Assembly: GCF_002506515.1 (NCBI RefSeq)
Contig: NZ_DAXS01000080.1
Span: 1 to 25,630 of the forward strand
From: Caldivirga sp. UBA161
GTDB lineage: Archaea > Thermoproteota > Thermoprotei > Thermoproteales > Thermocladiaceae
Direction: 5' to 3'
Length of the DNA: 25,630 nt
Shown: positions 8,538-15,113 of the stretch, piece after piece
Numbering within the stretch: the stretch's first letter is position 1
Layout: every line of letters begins with the position of its first letter
The notes under the pieces: generated by a model
What the model saw: only the letters and a program-made list of their open reading frames with translations
Told to the model about the DNA's origin: nothing
Database searches by the model: none
Made by a program: the position numbers and the translations under genes

Positions 8538-8558
8538 GGGAATTATTTAAATATTCCC
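8538..8558 (-). promoter_or_regulatory. promoter of surface-protein gene, TATA flanked by GGGAAT inverted repeat
   Basis: ATTTAAATA (minus strand) is centred 27 bp before the ATG at 8521. It is bracketed by 6-bp arms GGGAAT (8538-8543) and ATTCCC (8553-8558), so the whole element is nearly palindromic. This could be a repressor site or simply a BRE plus a chance mirror. Confidence 0.5.
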
Positions 8559-8574
8559 CCAAACATCAATTAAC

Positions 8575-8633
8575 CCAGTGATGAATGACACCAGAGCTTA
8601 ACGGTGAAGAGAAAGGTAATTAACTACTGAAAT
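8575..8633 (+). ncRNA. candidate C/D-box sRNA
   Basis: Perfect box C GTGATGA (8578-8584) and box D CTGA (8627-8630) are spaced as in archaeal C/D sRNAs. Inside lie a weak box D' CTTA (8597-8600) and a near-consensus box C' GTGAAGA (8604-8610), with a 12-nt guide (8585-8596) and a 16-nt region (8611-8626). I could not match either guide to a known rRNA or tRNA target from memory. It sits in the divergent gap between two protein genes, with no obvious promoter of its own. The imperfect D'/C' pair keeps this tentative. Confidence 0.4.
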
Positions 8634-8634
8634 A

Positions 8635-8646
8635 ATACTTAAGTAT
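8635..8646. repeat. 12-bp palindrome ATACTTAAGTAT
   Basis: Perfect palindrome in the divergent region, about 25 bp upstream of the winged-helix operator cluster. A one-mismatch copy, ATACCTAAGTAT, lies at 14329-14340 between the TATA box and start of another gene. Confidence 0.4.
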
Positions 8647-8662
8647 GAAGCTAAAACCAGGG

Positions 8663-8702
8663 TGAGTTAATATTTAAAATAACTCAGCAGGCAGATGAGT
8701 TA
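8663..8702 (+). promoter_or_regulatory. promoter and putative autoregulatory operator of wHTH gene
   Basis: Three 7-bp half-sites in alternating orientation, TGAGTTA (8663-8669), TAACTCA (8680-8686) and TGAGTTA (8696-8702), are spaced 17 and 16 bp start to start. The first two bracket the TATA box ATATTTAAAA (8670-8679), and the third ends on the first base of the start codon. The TATA box is about 27 bp from the ATG. Binding here would block TBP and initiation, so autorepression by the encoded winged-helix protein is the simplest reading (inference). Confidence 0.6.
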
Positions 8703-8956
8703 TGCCTAGGAAGCAGACTAACAAAATACTGGAGAGGAAGAACGACATACTGGAGATTATAAAGAAGAGGGGGGAAATATCCACTAATGACCTTGTTAAA
8801 ACCACTGGGCTTAGTCATAGTCAAGTATTCTACATACTGAGGTTACTTCAAAGGGATGGGGCAATTAGGGAGATTAAGAGGGGGAAGGTTGCCTATTGGA
8901 GGATTGTTGAGCAGGGTCATGAAGCTGCTGAATCTGAGGGCACCGACATTATTTAG
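8702..8956 (+). CDS. small winged-helix transcriptional regulator
   Basis: An 84-residue protein made almost entirely of one winged helix-turn-helix. Helix 1 is at about 8-22, ISTNDLVKTTGLSHSQVFYILRLLQ (26-50) forms helices 2 and 3 with recognition residues around 38-50, and a basic wing IREIKRGKVAYWRI follows at 55-68. A charged tail ends the protein. It resembles the generic MarR/ArsR-like DNA-binding domains common in crenarchaea. There is no ligand domain. Three half-sites in its own promoter point to autoregulation. Its targets are otherwise unknown; the divergent surface-protein gene is one candidate by position. Confidence 0.8.
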   Translation: MPRKQTNKILERKNDILEIIKKRGEISTNDLVKTTGLSHSQVFYILRLLQRDGAIREIKRGKVAYWRIVEQGHEAAESEGTDII

Positions 8957-9007
8957 CAGCATGATTAACGCAGCCTTTAGTATTAAAACATTAAATTAAA
9001 CCTAAAT

Positions 9008-9022
9008 TTAACCATGGGTTAA
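9008..9022. promoter_or_regulatory. inverted repeat upstream of prephenate dehydratase
   Basis: TTAACC-ATG-GGTTAA has two exact 6-bp arms around a 3-bp centre. It lies just upstream of the best TATA-like stretch CTTATTAATTC (near 9025-9036) ahead of the dehydratase gene. Possible operator; weak evidence. Confidence 0.35.
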
Positions 9023-9082
9023 TACTTATTAATTCTAGTCACTAAACCCAGGCATGGATAAGTCGGAATTCTAAATCAAGTA

Positions 9083-10048
9083 ATGAATTTAATTAAGCAG
9101 AGTGAGGAATCCATTAGTAGGCTTAGAAGCATCCTAAGTAATCTGCCGCCGGGTATTAATCTGCTTGATGCCATTAGTAGCATAAAGGAACCAGTGGTTT
9201 TAAGCATAATTAAGGAGTACATTAGTGGTAGCGGTAAGGTGGCTTACCTTGGTCCTGAGGGTACATTTAGCCATGAGGTTGCATTAATGCTGCTGAATGG
9301 AACAATGATTCCAGTTAAGGGGATTGATGATATTGTTAAGGGGGTTTATAGTGGCCAATTCAACTATGGTGTAGTGCCCTTTGAAAACAACCTGGCTGGC
9401 ATAGTGGGTGATACCATTGATGCATTGATTAAGTGGAATGTGGGTGTTAAGGCTAGTGTCGAGTATAGGGTTTCACTATGCCTAGTGGTGAATAATGAGG
9501 TTAATTCAATCAGCGAAATCAAGGAAATATACTCGCATCCACATGCAATTGAGGAATCCAAGGAATTCCTAAGTAGGTTAAGCATTACCATTAGGCAAAC
9601 ATCATCAACCGCTGAGGCCCTCAACATGGTTATTGGGCACAGAGAAAGGGCGGCAGTTGCTTCAAGGCTTGGTGCACGGTTAAGGGGATTGAAGGCCATT
9701 ACCTGCGGCATTGAGGATAAGCCAAGCTTCACTAAATTCCTAATACTGCAGAGGGATGTGGGTAATATTGGTGATAGGTCATTAATAATATTCTCAGTAC
9801 CGAATAGGCCTGGCTCACTATACTCAGCTTTAAAGCCCTTTGCCGAGGCTGAGCTTAACTTAACAATGATATACTCTAGGCCTAATAAAATGGGGCCATG
9901 GGAGTATGACTTTATTCTTGAGGTTGAGTGCAGTTTAAGTGAAGCTAAGTGCCTTAATGCAATTAATGAGCTTAGGGAACATTCAGCATACGTTAGGATT
10001 CTAGGTAGTTATAGGTATTTAACCATTCAGGGTTATGATGATTCATAG
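9083..10048 (+). CDS. pheA: prephenate dehydratase with ACT domain
   Basis: A 321-residue enzyme that converts prephenate to phenylpyruvate in phenylalanine synthesis. Residues 51-225 form the dehydratase domain: KVAYLGPEGTFSHEVA (52-67), YGVVPFENNLAGIVGDT (95-111), and the late motif SFTKF (215-219). An ACT domain for amino-acid feedback follows (about 232-315). Two features depart from the usual pattern. The catalytic Thr-Arg-Phe motif reads Thr-Lys-Phe (217-219), and the ACT signatures GALV and ESRP read GSLY (244-247) and YSRP (264-267). The first 50 residues are a helical extension that could be a degenerate chorismate mutase remnant. The ATG at 9083 has no clear Shine-Dalgarno sequence. 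The only TATA-like stretch lies about 53 bp away, implying a short leader. Confidence 0.88.
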   Translation: MNLIKQSEESISRLRSILSNLPPGINLLDAISSIKEPVVLSIIKEYISGSGKVAYLGPEGTFSHEVALMLLNGTMIPVKGIDDIVKGVYSGQFNYGVVPFENNLAGIVGDTIDALIKWNVGVKASVEYRVSLCLVVNNEVNSISEIKEIYSHPHAIEESKEFLSRLSITIRQTSSTAEALNMVIGHRERAAVASRLGARLRGLKAITCGIEDKPSFTKFLILQRDVGNIGDRSLIIFSVPNRPGSLYSALKPFAEAELNLTMIYSRPNKMGPWEYDFILEVECSLSEAKCLNAINELREHSAYVRILGSYRYLTIQGYDDS

Positions 10049-10093
10049 CTCCTAAAGAACACTACTTTTTACTCCTAAATAACCCCTAAGGAC

Positions 10094-10843
10094 CTACTGG
10101 CTGGGGGGATTGAAGCCGCTGTATGATATTACCTTCTTAAGTAAGTCAGCCTCAGGTGGTACTCCAACGAACTCAACGTCGCCTGTTGAACCTTCATTCC
10201 TAATGACTACTGTCGGTACAGCTGTTACACCATACATGTCCGCTATATCAGGTTCCTCATAGGCCTCAACAACCACTGACCTAACCTTACCCTTACTTTC
10301 ATAGGCGAACATGTTAGCCAGTAGTACTGCGTATGGGCAGTATGGGCATGATGGGGTAACCACGGTTACCACCTCAACGGCCTTCACATCTGAGTTAGCC
10401 ATTGAGGCTAAGGTACTCCTAGTCCTAGTTCTTAAACCAGTTTTACCTGTTGATATCCTAGTTATAGTCTCTATAAAGGCCCTAACCTCCTCACCCAGTG
10501 GTGCACCAAGGTACCTTATTATGCCTCCATTAATGTATATTACGGGAACCCTATTTTCCTCAATATTGAACTTAGCTCCATCATCCTTATTCTGGTCAAC
10601 CCTATGCTTATTAACCAGTATTTTACCCTCAGGCGCTAAACTGGCTAGTAGGTCAATGAGTTCCTCCGTTGGAGTGCACCAGTTAGTGTCTCTGCCTGCG
10701 CAGTTGCCTGTTGTGAAGAAGTCGAAGGTTACTGGGTTAACCATTTGTGAAAGCATCTCCTTTATTATACCCTTCGTTTCCTCATCAACCTCTATGTGAA
10801 CCTCCTCAGGACCAGTAGGTGGCGTTAGTGGTGTAGCTGACAT
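10094..10843 (-). CDS. protein disulfide oxidoreductase (PDO, double thioredoxin fold)
   Basis: Two tandem thioredoxin-fold units, as in the PDO/glutaredoxin-like proteins that handle cytoplasmic disulfides in hyperthermophiles. Numbering is from the ATG at 10843 (249 residues). The C-terminal unit has the classical C166-P-Y-C169 active site and cis-Pro P210 (AVPTVV). The N-terminal unit keeps the cis-Pro loop RVPVIYI (P100), but has no CxxC; it carries C48 and C56 in CAGRDTNWC, a C-x7-C. An in-frame TTG nine bases upstream is possible. However, the ATG lies about 26 bp from a strong TATA box (10866-10874), so I use it as a leaderless start. Converges on pheA. Confidence 0.85.
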   Translation of the reverse strand: MSATPLTPPTGPEEVHIEVDEETKGIIKEMLSQMVNPVTFDFFTTGNCAGRDTNWCTPTEELIDLLASLAPEGKILVNKHRVDQNKDDGAKFNIEENRVPVIYINGGIIRYLGAPLGEEVRAFIETITRISTGKTGLRTRTRSTLASMANSDVKAVEVVTVVTPSCPYCPYAVLLANMFAYESKGKVRSVVVEAYEEPDIADMYGVTAVPTVVIRNEGSTGDVEFVGVPPEADLLKKVISYSGFNPPSQ

Positions 10844-10865
10844 TGCACTCAACGTGACACTGCAC

Positions 10866-10874
10866 TTTTAAAAA
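10866..10874 (-). promoter_or_regulatory. TATA box of PDO gene
   Basis: TTTTTAAAA on the minus strand, about 26 bp before the ATG at 10843. It favours that ATG over the upstream TTG. Confidence 0.65.
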
Positions 10875-10897
10875 TCTTTCGCGTAAATGTCAACACA

Positions 10898-13243
10898 TTA
10901 ATTGAAGTAATCAAGGATGCTTCTCCCGCTTTTACCAAGTAGTGCTGCTTCATTAATCCCGAAGACCTCAAGTATCCTTAATGCAGCTGGGATAACCTGC
11001 TTCTCCACGTAGTAGTCAACATCAATTGCCTTAACGTCATCAATGAATATGTATGGGTAAGCCCTTTGAGTCAACTTATCGCCACTATCCTTAACAATCA
11101 CAAAACCCACTGTATCACCCTTATTAACCACGTAGCCCTTCTCCATAAGCCTCCTGGCTGCAATCACGTGTGGTTGAAGAGCCTTATACTCGTTAATATC
11201 CTTATCCAGGGTTTTCCAAATTATTACATCATCAAGTGTGAACCTGTAGTTCCTTAAATCATCAATAACTGATTTAACGTACTTAACAGCCTCATCAACG
11301 CTCTCCCTCAATACTAGCTCAGCAACCCTCTCCTGCACGTTCCTTGCCAATTCACTCCAATCACCCCTAACAGCCTCGAAGCCCACTATATCCACTTCAT
11401 TATCTGTGGTTAACCCAATGTACCTCTTCTTAGATTCAGTGAATATTAATTTACTGTAGACTTTATCTATCTTAACCTCAAAACCCATTTCATTAATCCT
11501 ACTTATTATATCAGCAACCTTATCCTTATCGTAGGTAATGAAGAGGCTATCAGTATCACCATATATTACTGTTAAACCCCTTTCCTTAGCCATGTTCATC
11601 GCAGTCTTAAGCAGGTGCCTACCCCAGGCCGTAACTGATTCAGCAACCTCCTTAATATACCACCTAGCCCCAAGCCAACCACAGTAACCATACATGGCGT
11701 TAGCCATAACCTTAAGCGCCCTCTGCCTCTCATTAAGCAGAACCCATTCAGGTGAACCCTCAGGGTGTTTCCTCATTTCATCCCTAGCCTCACGCCTAGC
11801 ATCAATAAGCTTCTGAAGTAATGATGCGTAAAGCCCCCTGGGGCTCTTCCTAAACCTATAGCCAACCTCTGGGGCAACGTAGTAGTCGCCCTCAGATGAG
11901 CCTAATACAAGTGTGTCTGGTGAAATATTGTATTTCAACATTATGTTTGGGTACATGGATGAGAAGTCTATTACAGCAATATTATTGTGAATACCTGGCT
12001 TTGGCTCAAGCACAATGGCGCCCTTATAAGTTTCGTATGGCCTCTCAACCCTATTTGGCGCCAGTTCACCCATCTTATAGGCCTCATGCATAATCATCCA
12101 CTCCACCCTAGCACCCACGCTGGCTGGGCCAACCTGATCCAATGGTAGGCCTGATACTGAGGCAAGCTGCATTGCGTAGGGTAAGAGTACTTTACCTAAA
12201 CCAAGGGTGCTTAAAACATCATCCCTAGCATACTTAATTAATAGGCTACGCTTCCCTTCATCATCCCAGTACTGGTAAATCCTATGCCCAGGAATATTAA
12301 CACGCTCACTCCTCTTCATTATTCCAAAGTACTCTGCAACGTAGTCTAGGCTCTTCCTCTTAACGTCAGTCATATCCTCGATGAAATTATATAAGTCAAC
12401 ATGGGCCCTCCCTATTATTGACCAATGCCCATAAACACTCTGTTCAGGTGGTGTACCGTACTTCGACAATTGAAACTTAACATTGATTACATTAGCCCTA
12501 TTAACCAGGTAGGGTATATCGAATTTATTTGAATTGTAGCCGAATAATACGTCGGGGTCCCATTCCTTAACTATACCCACCATGTCGTTAAGCATTTCCC
12601 TCTCATGCCTATAATCATTGAGGGTCAGTAACTTAACATTACCATTATGGTTAGCCATGGCGATTATTATGATGGGGTCCCTCTTGGGGTCAGGGGTGCC
12701 TCTTGGATTATAGACCTCAATATCAAAGGCCATGTAGCTGAGCTTAGGCATTAAATCTATGTCAAGTGAAGTGGGGGGTGTTTCAGTTAAGTATACGTTA
12801 CTGATACCACCTATTTTAGTGTCCATTGGCTTAAGGTTACTGAACATTAACCAGCCTGGCCTAATGTCATTATCAATCATGTACCTAATGTAGAACCTAA
12901 TGTCGGCCTCGAGGACGTCCTTAACGTTTTGAATAGCCTTAACCCTATCCCTAAGCTCCCTAACCTTATCAGGTACTGTGGCGGTAACCTTAATTACCTT
13001 AATTGGCTTACCGAAGAACCTCCTCTCAGTAACTTCAGCCTTAACAACATTCTGCATCTTACCAATAACCCTAGCAACCTGCTCCTCAAACCCCTCCTCT
13101 GGAACCACGTAGAAGTATGGCCTAAACCCCCTATCCAGGATAATAATCTTCTCACCATCCTCATCAACGCCAAACATCCTAATCTCAGGTGAATTACCTA
13201 CTAATCCATAGGTAATATCCACTAGGTAAACCCTCTTCTCCAC
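10898..13243 (-). CDS. polB: family-B DNA polymerase with 3'-5' exonuclease
   Basis: A 781-residue archaeal family-B DNA polymerase. The proofreading exonuclease motifs are present: ExoI FDIEVY (D174, E176), ExoII FGYNSNKFD (234-242) and ExoIII YARDD (338-342). Polymerase motif A is DFSSMYPNI (426-434), motif B is RQRALKVMANAMYGYCG (506-522), and motif C is YGDTDS (561-566) with D563 and D565 as the metal-binding pair. All catalytic residues appear intact and the length matches the usual 770-800. The start is GTG, about 24 bp from the TATA box at 13261-13271, so the mRNA is probably leaderless. Crenarchaea usually carry two or three PolB paralogs. I cannot tell which this is without comparison, but intact motifs favour an active replicative-type enzyme. 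Confidence 0.95.
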   Translation of the reverse strand: MEKRVYLVDITYGLVGNSPEIRMFGVDEDGEKIIILDRGFRPYFYVVPEEGFEEQVARVIGKMQNVVKAEVTERRFFGKPIKVIKVTATVPDKVRELRDRVKAIQNVKDVLEADIRFYIRYMIDNDIRPGWLMFSNLKPMDTKIGGISNVYLTETPPTSLDIDLMPKLSYMAFDIEVYNPRGTPDPKRDPIIIIAMANHNGNVKLLTLNDYRHEREMLNDMVGIVKEWDPDVLFGYNSNKFDIPYLVNRANVINVKFQLSKYGTPPEQSVYGHWSIIGRAHVDLYNFIEDMTDVKRKSLDYVAEYFGIMKRSERVNIPGHRIYQYWDDEGKRSLLIKYARDDVLSTLGLGKVLLPYAMQLASVSGLPLDQVGPASVGARVEWMIMHEAYKMGELAPNRVERPYETYKGAIVLEPKPGIHNNIAVIDFSSMYPNIMLKYNISPDTLVLGSSEGDYYVAPEVGYRFRKSPRGLYASLLQKLIDARREARDEMRKHPEGSPEWVLLNERQRALKVMANAMYGYCGWLGARWYIKEVAESVTAWGRHLLKTAMNMAKERGLTVIYGDTDSLFITYDKDKVADIISRINEMGFEVKIDKVYSKLIFTESKKRYIGLTTDNEVDIVGFEAVRGDWSELARNVQERVAELVLRESVDEAVKYVKSVIDDLRNYRFTLDDVIIWKTLDKDINEYKALQPHVIAARRLMEKGYVVNKGDTVGFVIVKDSGDKLTQRAYPYIFIDDVKAIDVDYYVEKQVIPAALRILEVFGINEAALLGKSGRSILDYFN

Positions 13244-13260
13244 ATGATTCTAATACTGAA

Positions 13261-13271
13261 CTTATTAATAA
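13261..13271 (-). promoter_or_regulatory. TATA box of polB
   Basis: TTATTAATAAG on the minus strand, centred about 24 bp before the GTG start. Confidence 0.6.
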
Positions 13272-13353
13272 CCCTAACTAGGCCTACAGTGCATGGTTAA
13301 GTAATGATTACGCGCCATGGACTAGGGAATAATGCCGCTTCAAGAGCCAGTGA

Positions 13354-13361
13354 CTTAAAAA
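13354..13361 (+). promoter_or_regulatory. TATA box of nucleotidyltransferase gene
   Basis: CTTAAAAA, about 27 bp before the ATG at 13384 and only about 18 bp before the ATG at 13375. The spacing supports the downstream start. Confidence 0.5.
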
Positions 13362-13383
13362 CGCTTAAAGCATTATGAGTAAT

Positions 13384-14076
13384 ATGGCTGTATTTGGTGT
13401 GGTGTTGGCTGCTGGAAAGGGTGAGCGCTTAAGGCCACTTACCCTCTACGTACCTAAGCCCCTAATGCCTATTCCAGGTGGTAGGCTTGCAATGCAGGAT
13501 GCAGTGGAGCGCCTTCTTCCATTAAAACCCGTTAGAATATACGTTATTACTCATTATATGGCTGAGTTAATATTGGATGCTGTTAAGCGCATGAACTTAA
13601 CGTATAATGGGTTACTTGAGGCCATTATTCACGATAAGTTACTGGGTACTGCTGGCCACTTATATTTTCTAGGTAATTTAGTTAAGGATGATGATATTGT
13701 GGTGGTTGAGAATGGTGATGTAATAGCTGATGTGAATATGGTTGATGCTGTTAATTTTCACATGGAGAAGAACTTAGACATGACTATAATTGGGTATAGG
13801 GCTGGTTTTCAATTAAGGTATGGTGTACTTGAAACCGAGGGTTATGAGGTGAAGGCTTGGGTTGAGAAGCCTACCATTAACTTAACTATATCAACAGGTA
13901 ACTACATAATTAAGGGTAAGCTACTAAGGCTACTTAACGGTGGCTTCATTGATATGAATGATTATGTTAACTTAATTATAAGAAGGGGAGGTAGGGTTGG
14001 TGCGTATTTGGTTAATAAATTTGTAGACATCGGTACTGTGGATGATTACCTCAAACTTTGGTGCCAGGGGAAATGA
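13384..14076 (+). CDS. NDP-sugar pyrophosphorylase-like nucleotidyltransferase
   Basis: About 230 residues of a GT-A-like nucleotidyltransferase that joins a sugar-1-phosphate to an NTP, giving NDP-sugars for glycan synthesis. The signature VVLAAGKGERLRPLT (6-20) followed by KP (25-26) is the NTP-binding loop. A further GTAGHLYFL sequence and an acidic VVENGDVIAD (sugar/metal site) are visible, and VEKP closes the active site. It has only the catalytic domain, without the left-handed beta-helix of longer homologs. Sugar and base specificity cannot be read from the sequence. An ATG nine bases upstream (13375) is in frame, but TATA spacing and the usual N-terminus favour 13384. Converges with the small gene at 14082-14327. 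Confidence 0.85.
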   Translation: MAVFGVVLAAGKGERLRPLTLYVPKPLMPIPGGRLAMQDAVERLLPLKPVRIYVITHYMAELILDAVKRMNLTYNGLLEAIIHDKLLGTAGHLYFLGNLVKDDDIVVVENGDVIADVNMVDAVNFHMEKNLDMTIIGYRAGFQLRYGVLETEGYEVKAWVEKPTINLTISTGNYIIKGKLLRLLNGGFIDMNDYVNLIIRRGGRVGAYLVNKFVDIGTVDDYLKLWCQGK

Positions 14077-14081
14077 TGAAA

Positions 14082-14327
14082 TTAAGTCTTAACATCTCTA
14101 CTCTTATCAATGGCAAAGGCCCTCCTCTCATCCTCAATATACCACTCCAACACATAGTTGAATTTGTCAGCTAATGTTCTAGCAACATCATATGCCCTAT
14201 ACCATCTTTTACTCACCATTACTATCCTCCAACCCACTTGAACAAGCTCAAGGTCATTTAACTTACCTGTCACAAGTATGCGCGCCTCCCATGGGTTCAA
14301 TAAAACGTAGTAACGCTTACTCTTCAC
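14082..14327 (-). CDS. hypothetical 81-residue protein
   Basis: I do not recognise this protein. It is small, basic-aromatic and soluble-looking, with YYVLLNPWEARILVTG near the N-terminus and a WYIEDERRAF strand near the C-terminus, probably a compact alpha/beta fold. The start is a GTG about 26 bp from TTTTTTAAA (14349-14357), good evidence that it is expressed as a leaderless message. Between the box and the start sits the near-palindrome AATACCTAAGTATT (14328-14341). Confidence 0.6.
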   Translation of the reverse strand: MKSKRYYVLLNPWEARILVTGKLNDLELVQVGWRIVMVSKRWYRAYDVARTLADKFNYVLEWYIEDERRAFAIDKSRDVKT

Positions 14328-14348
14328 AATACCTAAGTATTACCGGAC

Positions 14349-14357
14349 TTTTTTAAA
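14349..14357 (-). promoter_or_regulatory. TATA box of 81-residue gene
   Basis: TTTAAAAAA on the minus strand, 26 bp before the GTG. A near-palindrome sharing 11 of 12 bases with the one at 8635-8646 lies directly downstream. Confidence 0.55.
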
Positions 14358-14450
14358 CACTAACCTTAATAGTGCTCCTGAGTAGGCTAAAAGTTTAAGT
14401 GACCTCTCCCTACCACACGTTTTAATTTACCTGAAGCCTTAATAAAGCAT

Positions 14451-14509
14451 TAAACCTTAGGTTTATCAATAGTAACGCAAGGTTTATTAACCAGTAAACC
14501 TGGGGTTTA
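14451..14509 (+). promoter_or_regulatory. ECF operon promoter with duplicated TAAACC-N3-GGTTTA operator
   Basis: Two 15-bp inverted repeats TAAACC-N3-GGTTTA lie at 14451-14465 (centre TTA) and 14495-14509 (centre TGG), 44 bp apart start to start, about four helical turns. An extra GGTTTA half-site at 14481-14486 overlaps the TATA box TTTATTAA (14483-14490), which is about 27 bp before the ATG at 14514. The arrangement strongly suggests a repressor that blocks TBP, possibly with looping between the sites (inference). Confidence 0.65.
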
Positions 14510-14513
14510 TGCA

Positions 14514-15113
14514 ATGGCACTGGAGGTTTCATTGAAGGAGGCGAGGGCCATTAAGGTCTCCTTGGTTTCAGTAATGGCGGCGCTGTCAGTAGCCTTATCC
14601 TTCATTCAAATACCCTTCCCAGTAGCACCATTCCTTAAATACGATTTAGCAGGTATACCATTAATAATAACAGCACTATTAATAGGGCCCAAGTACGCAT
14701 TACTGGCAGATACAGTACTAATGATAGCCCTACTCCGTGGTGGTGACCCAATAGGTGCAGCCATGAAGTGGATTGCAGAGGCTTCAACATTCATCCCAAT
14801 GTACTACACATATAGGCTACTTAGGGGTAAGTTCAGTAACGTTAAGGCGCTGTACGCATTATCATCAGCCATGGGGATTACGGCTAGGGTTGGGTTAATG
14901 GTGGCTGCAAACTATGTAGTTGACCCCTGGTGGTTCCTAATAGCTCATTGGGTTACGACATACACTAAAGCCGCCTCATTAACAATGTACCTCCTACCTG
15001 TCATAGCGCTCTTTAACTTAACCATAGCCATAATATACATTGCAGTAGCCTACCCGGTTTACTTAACCATAACCAGGAGGTTTAGGTGGCTTATTAATGC
15101 TAGTGGTGAGTGA
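14514..15113 (+). CDS. ECF transporter substrate-binding S component, RibU-like
   Basis: A 199-residue membrane protein with about six helices, the size and topology of ECF S components, which capture a vitamin in the membrane. The segment IPFPVAPFLKYDLAGIPLI (res 34-52), followed by a conserved GP and a GG-xx-GA loop, closely recalls the PFLKYDPSDIPALI region of riboflavin transporters (RibU). Riboflavin is therefore my best guess, but the YDLAGI variation and the nearby nicotinamidase leave other vitamins possible. It is the first gene of the S-A-T operon, overlaps the ATPase gene by 17 bp, and is leaderless by TATA spacing. The duplicated operator upstream suggests vitamin-dependent control. 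Confidence 0.8.
   Translation: MALEVSLKEARAIKVSLVSVMAALSVALSFIQIPFPVAPFLKYDLAGIPLIITALLIGPKYALLADTVLMIALLRGGDPIGAAMKWIAEASTFIPMYYTYRLLRGKFSNVKALYALSSAMGITARVGLMVAANYVVDPWWFLIAHWVTTYTKAASLTMYLLPVIALFNLTIAIIYIAVAYPVYLTITRRFRWLINASGE

Noticed and set aside
11066..13192. Open frames opposite to polB (plus strand)
   Set aside because: They are shadows of the intact polymerase reading frame, with no promoter or recognisable protein content.
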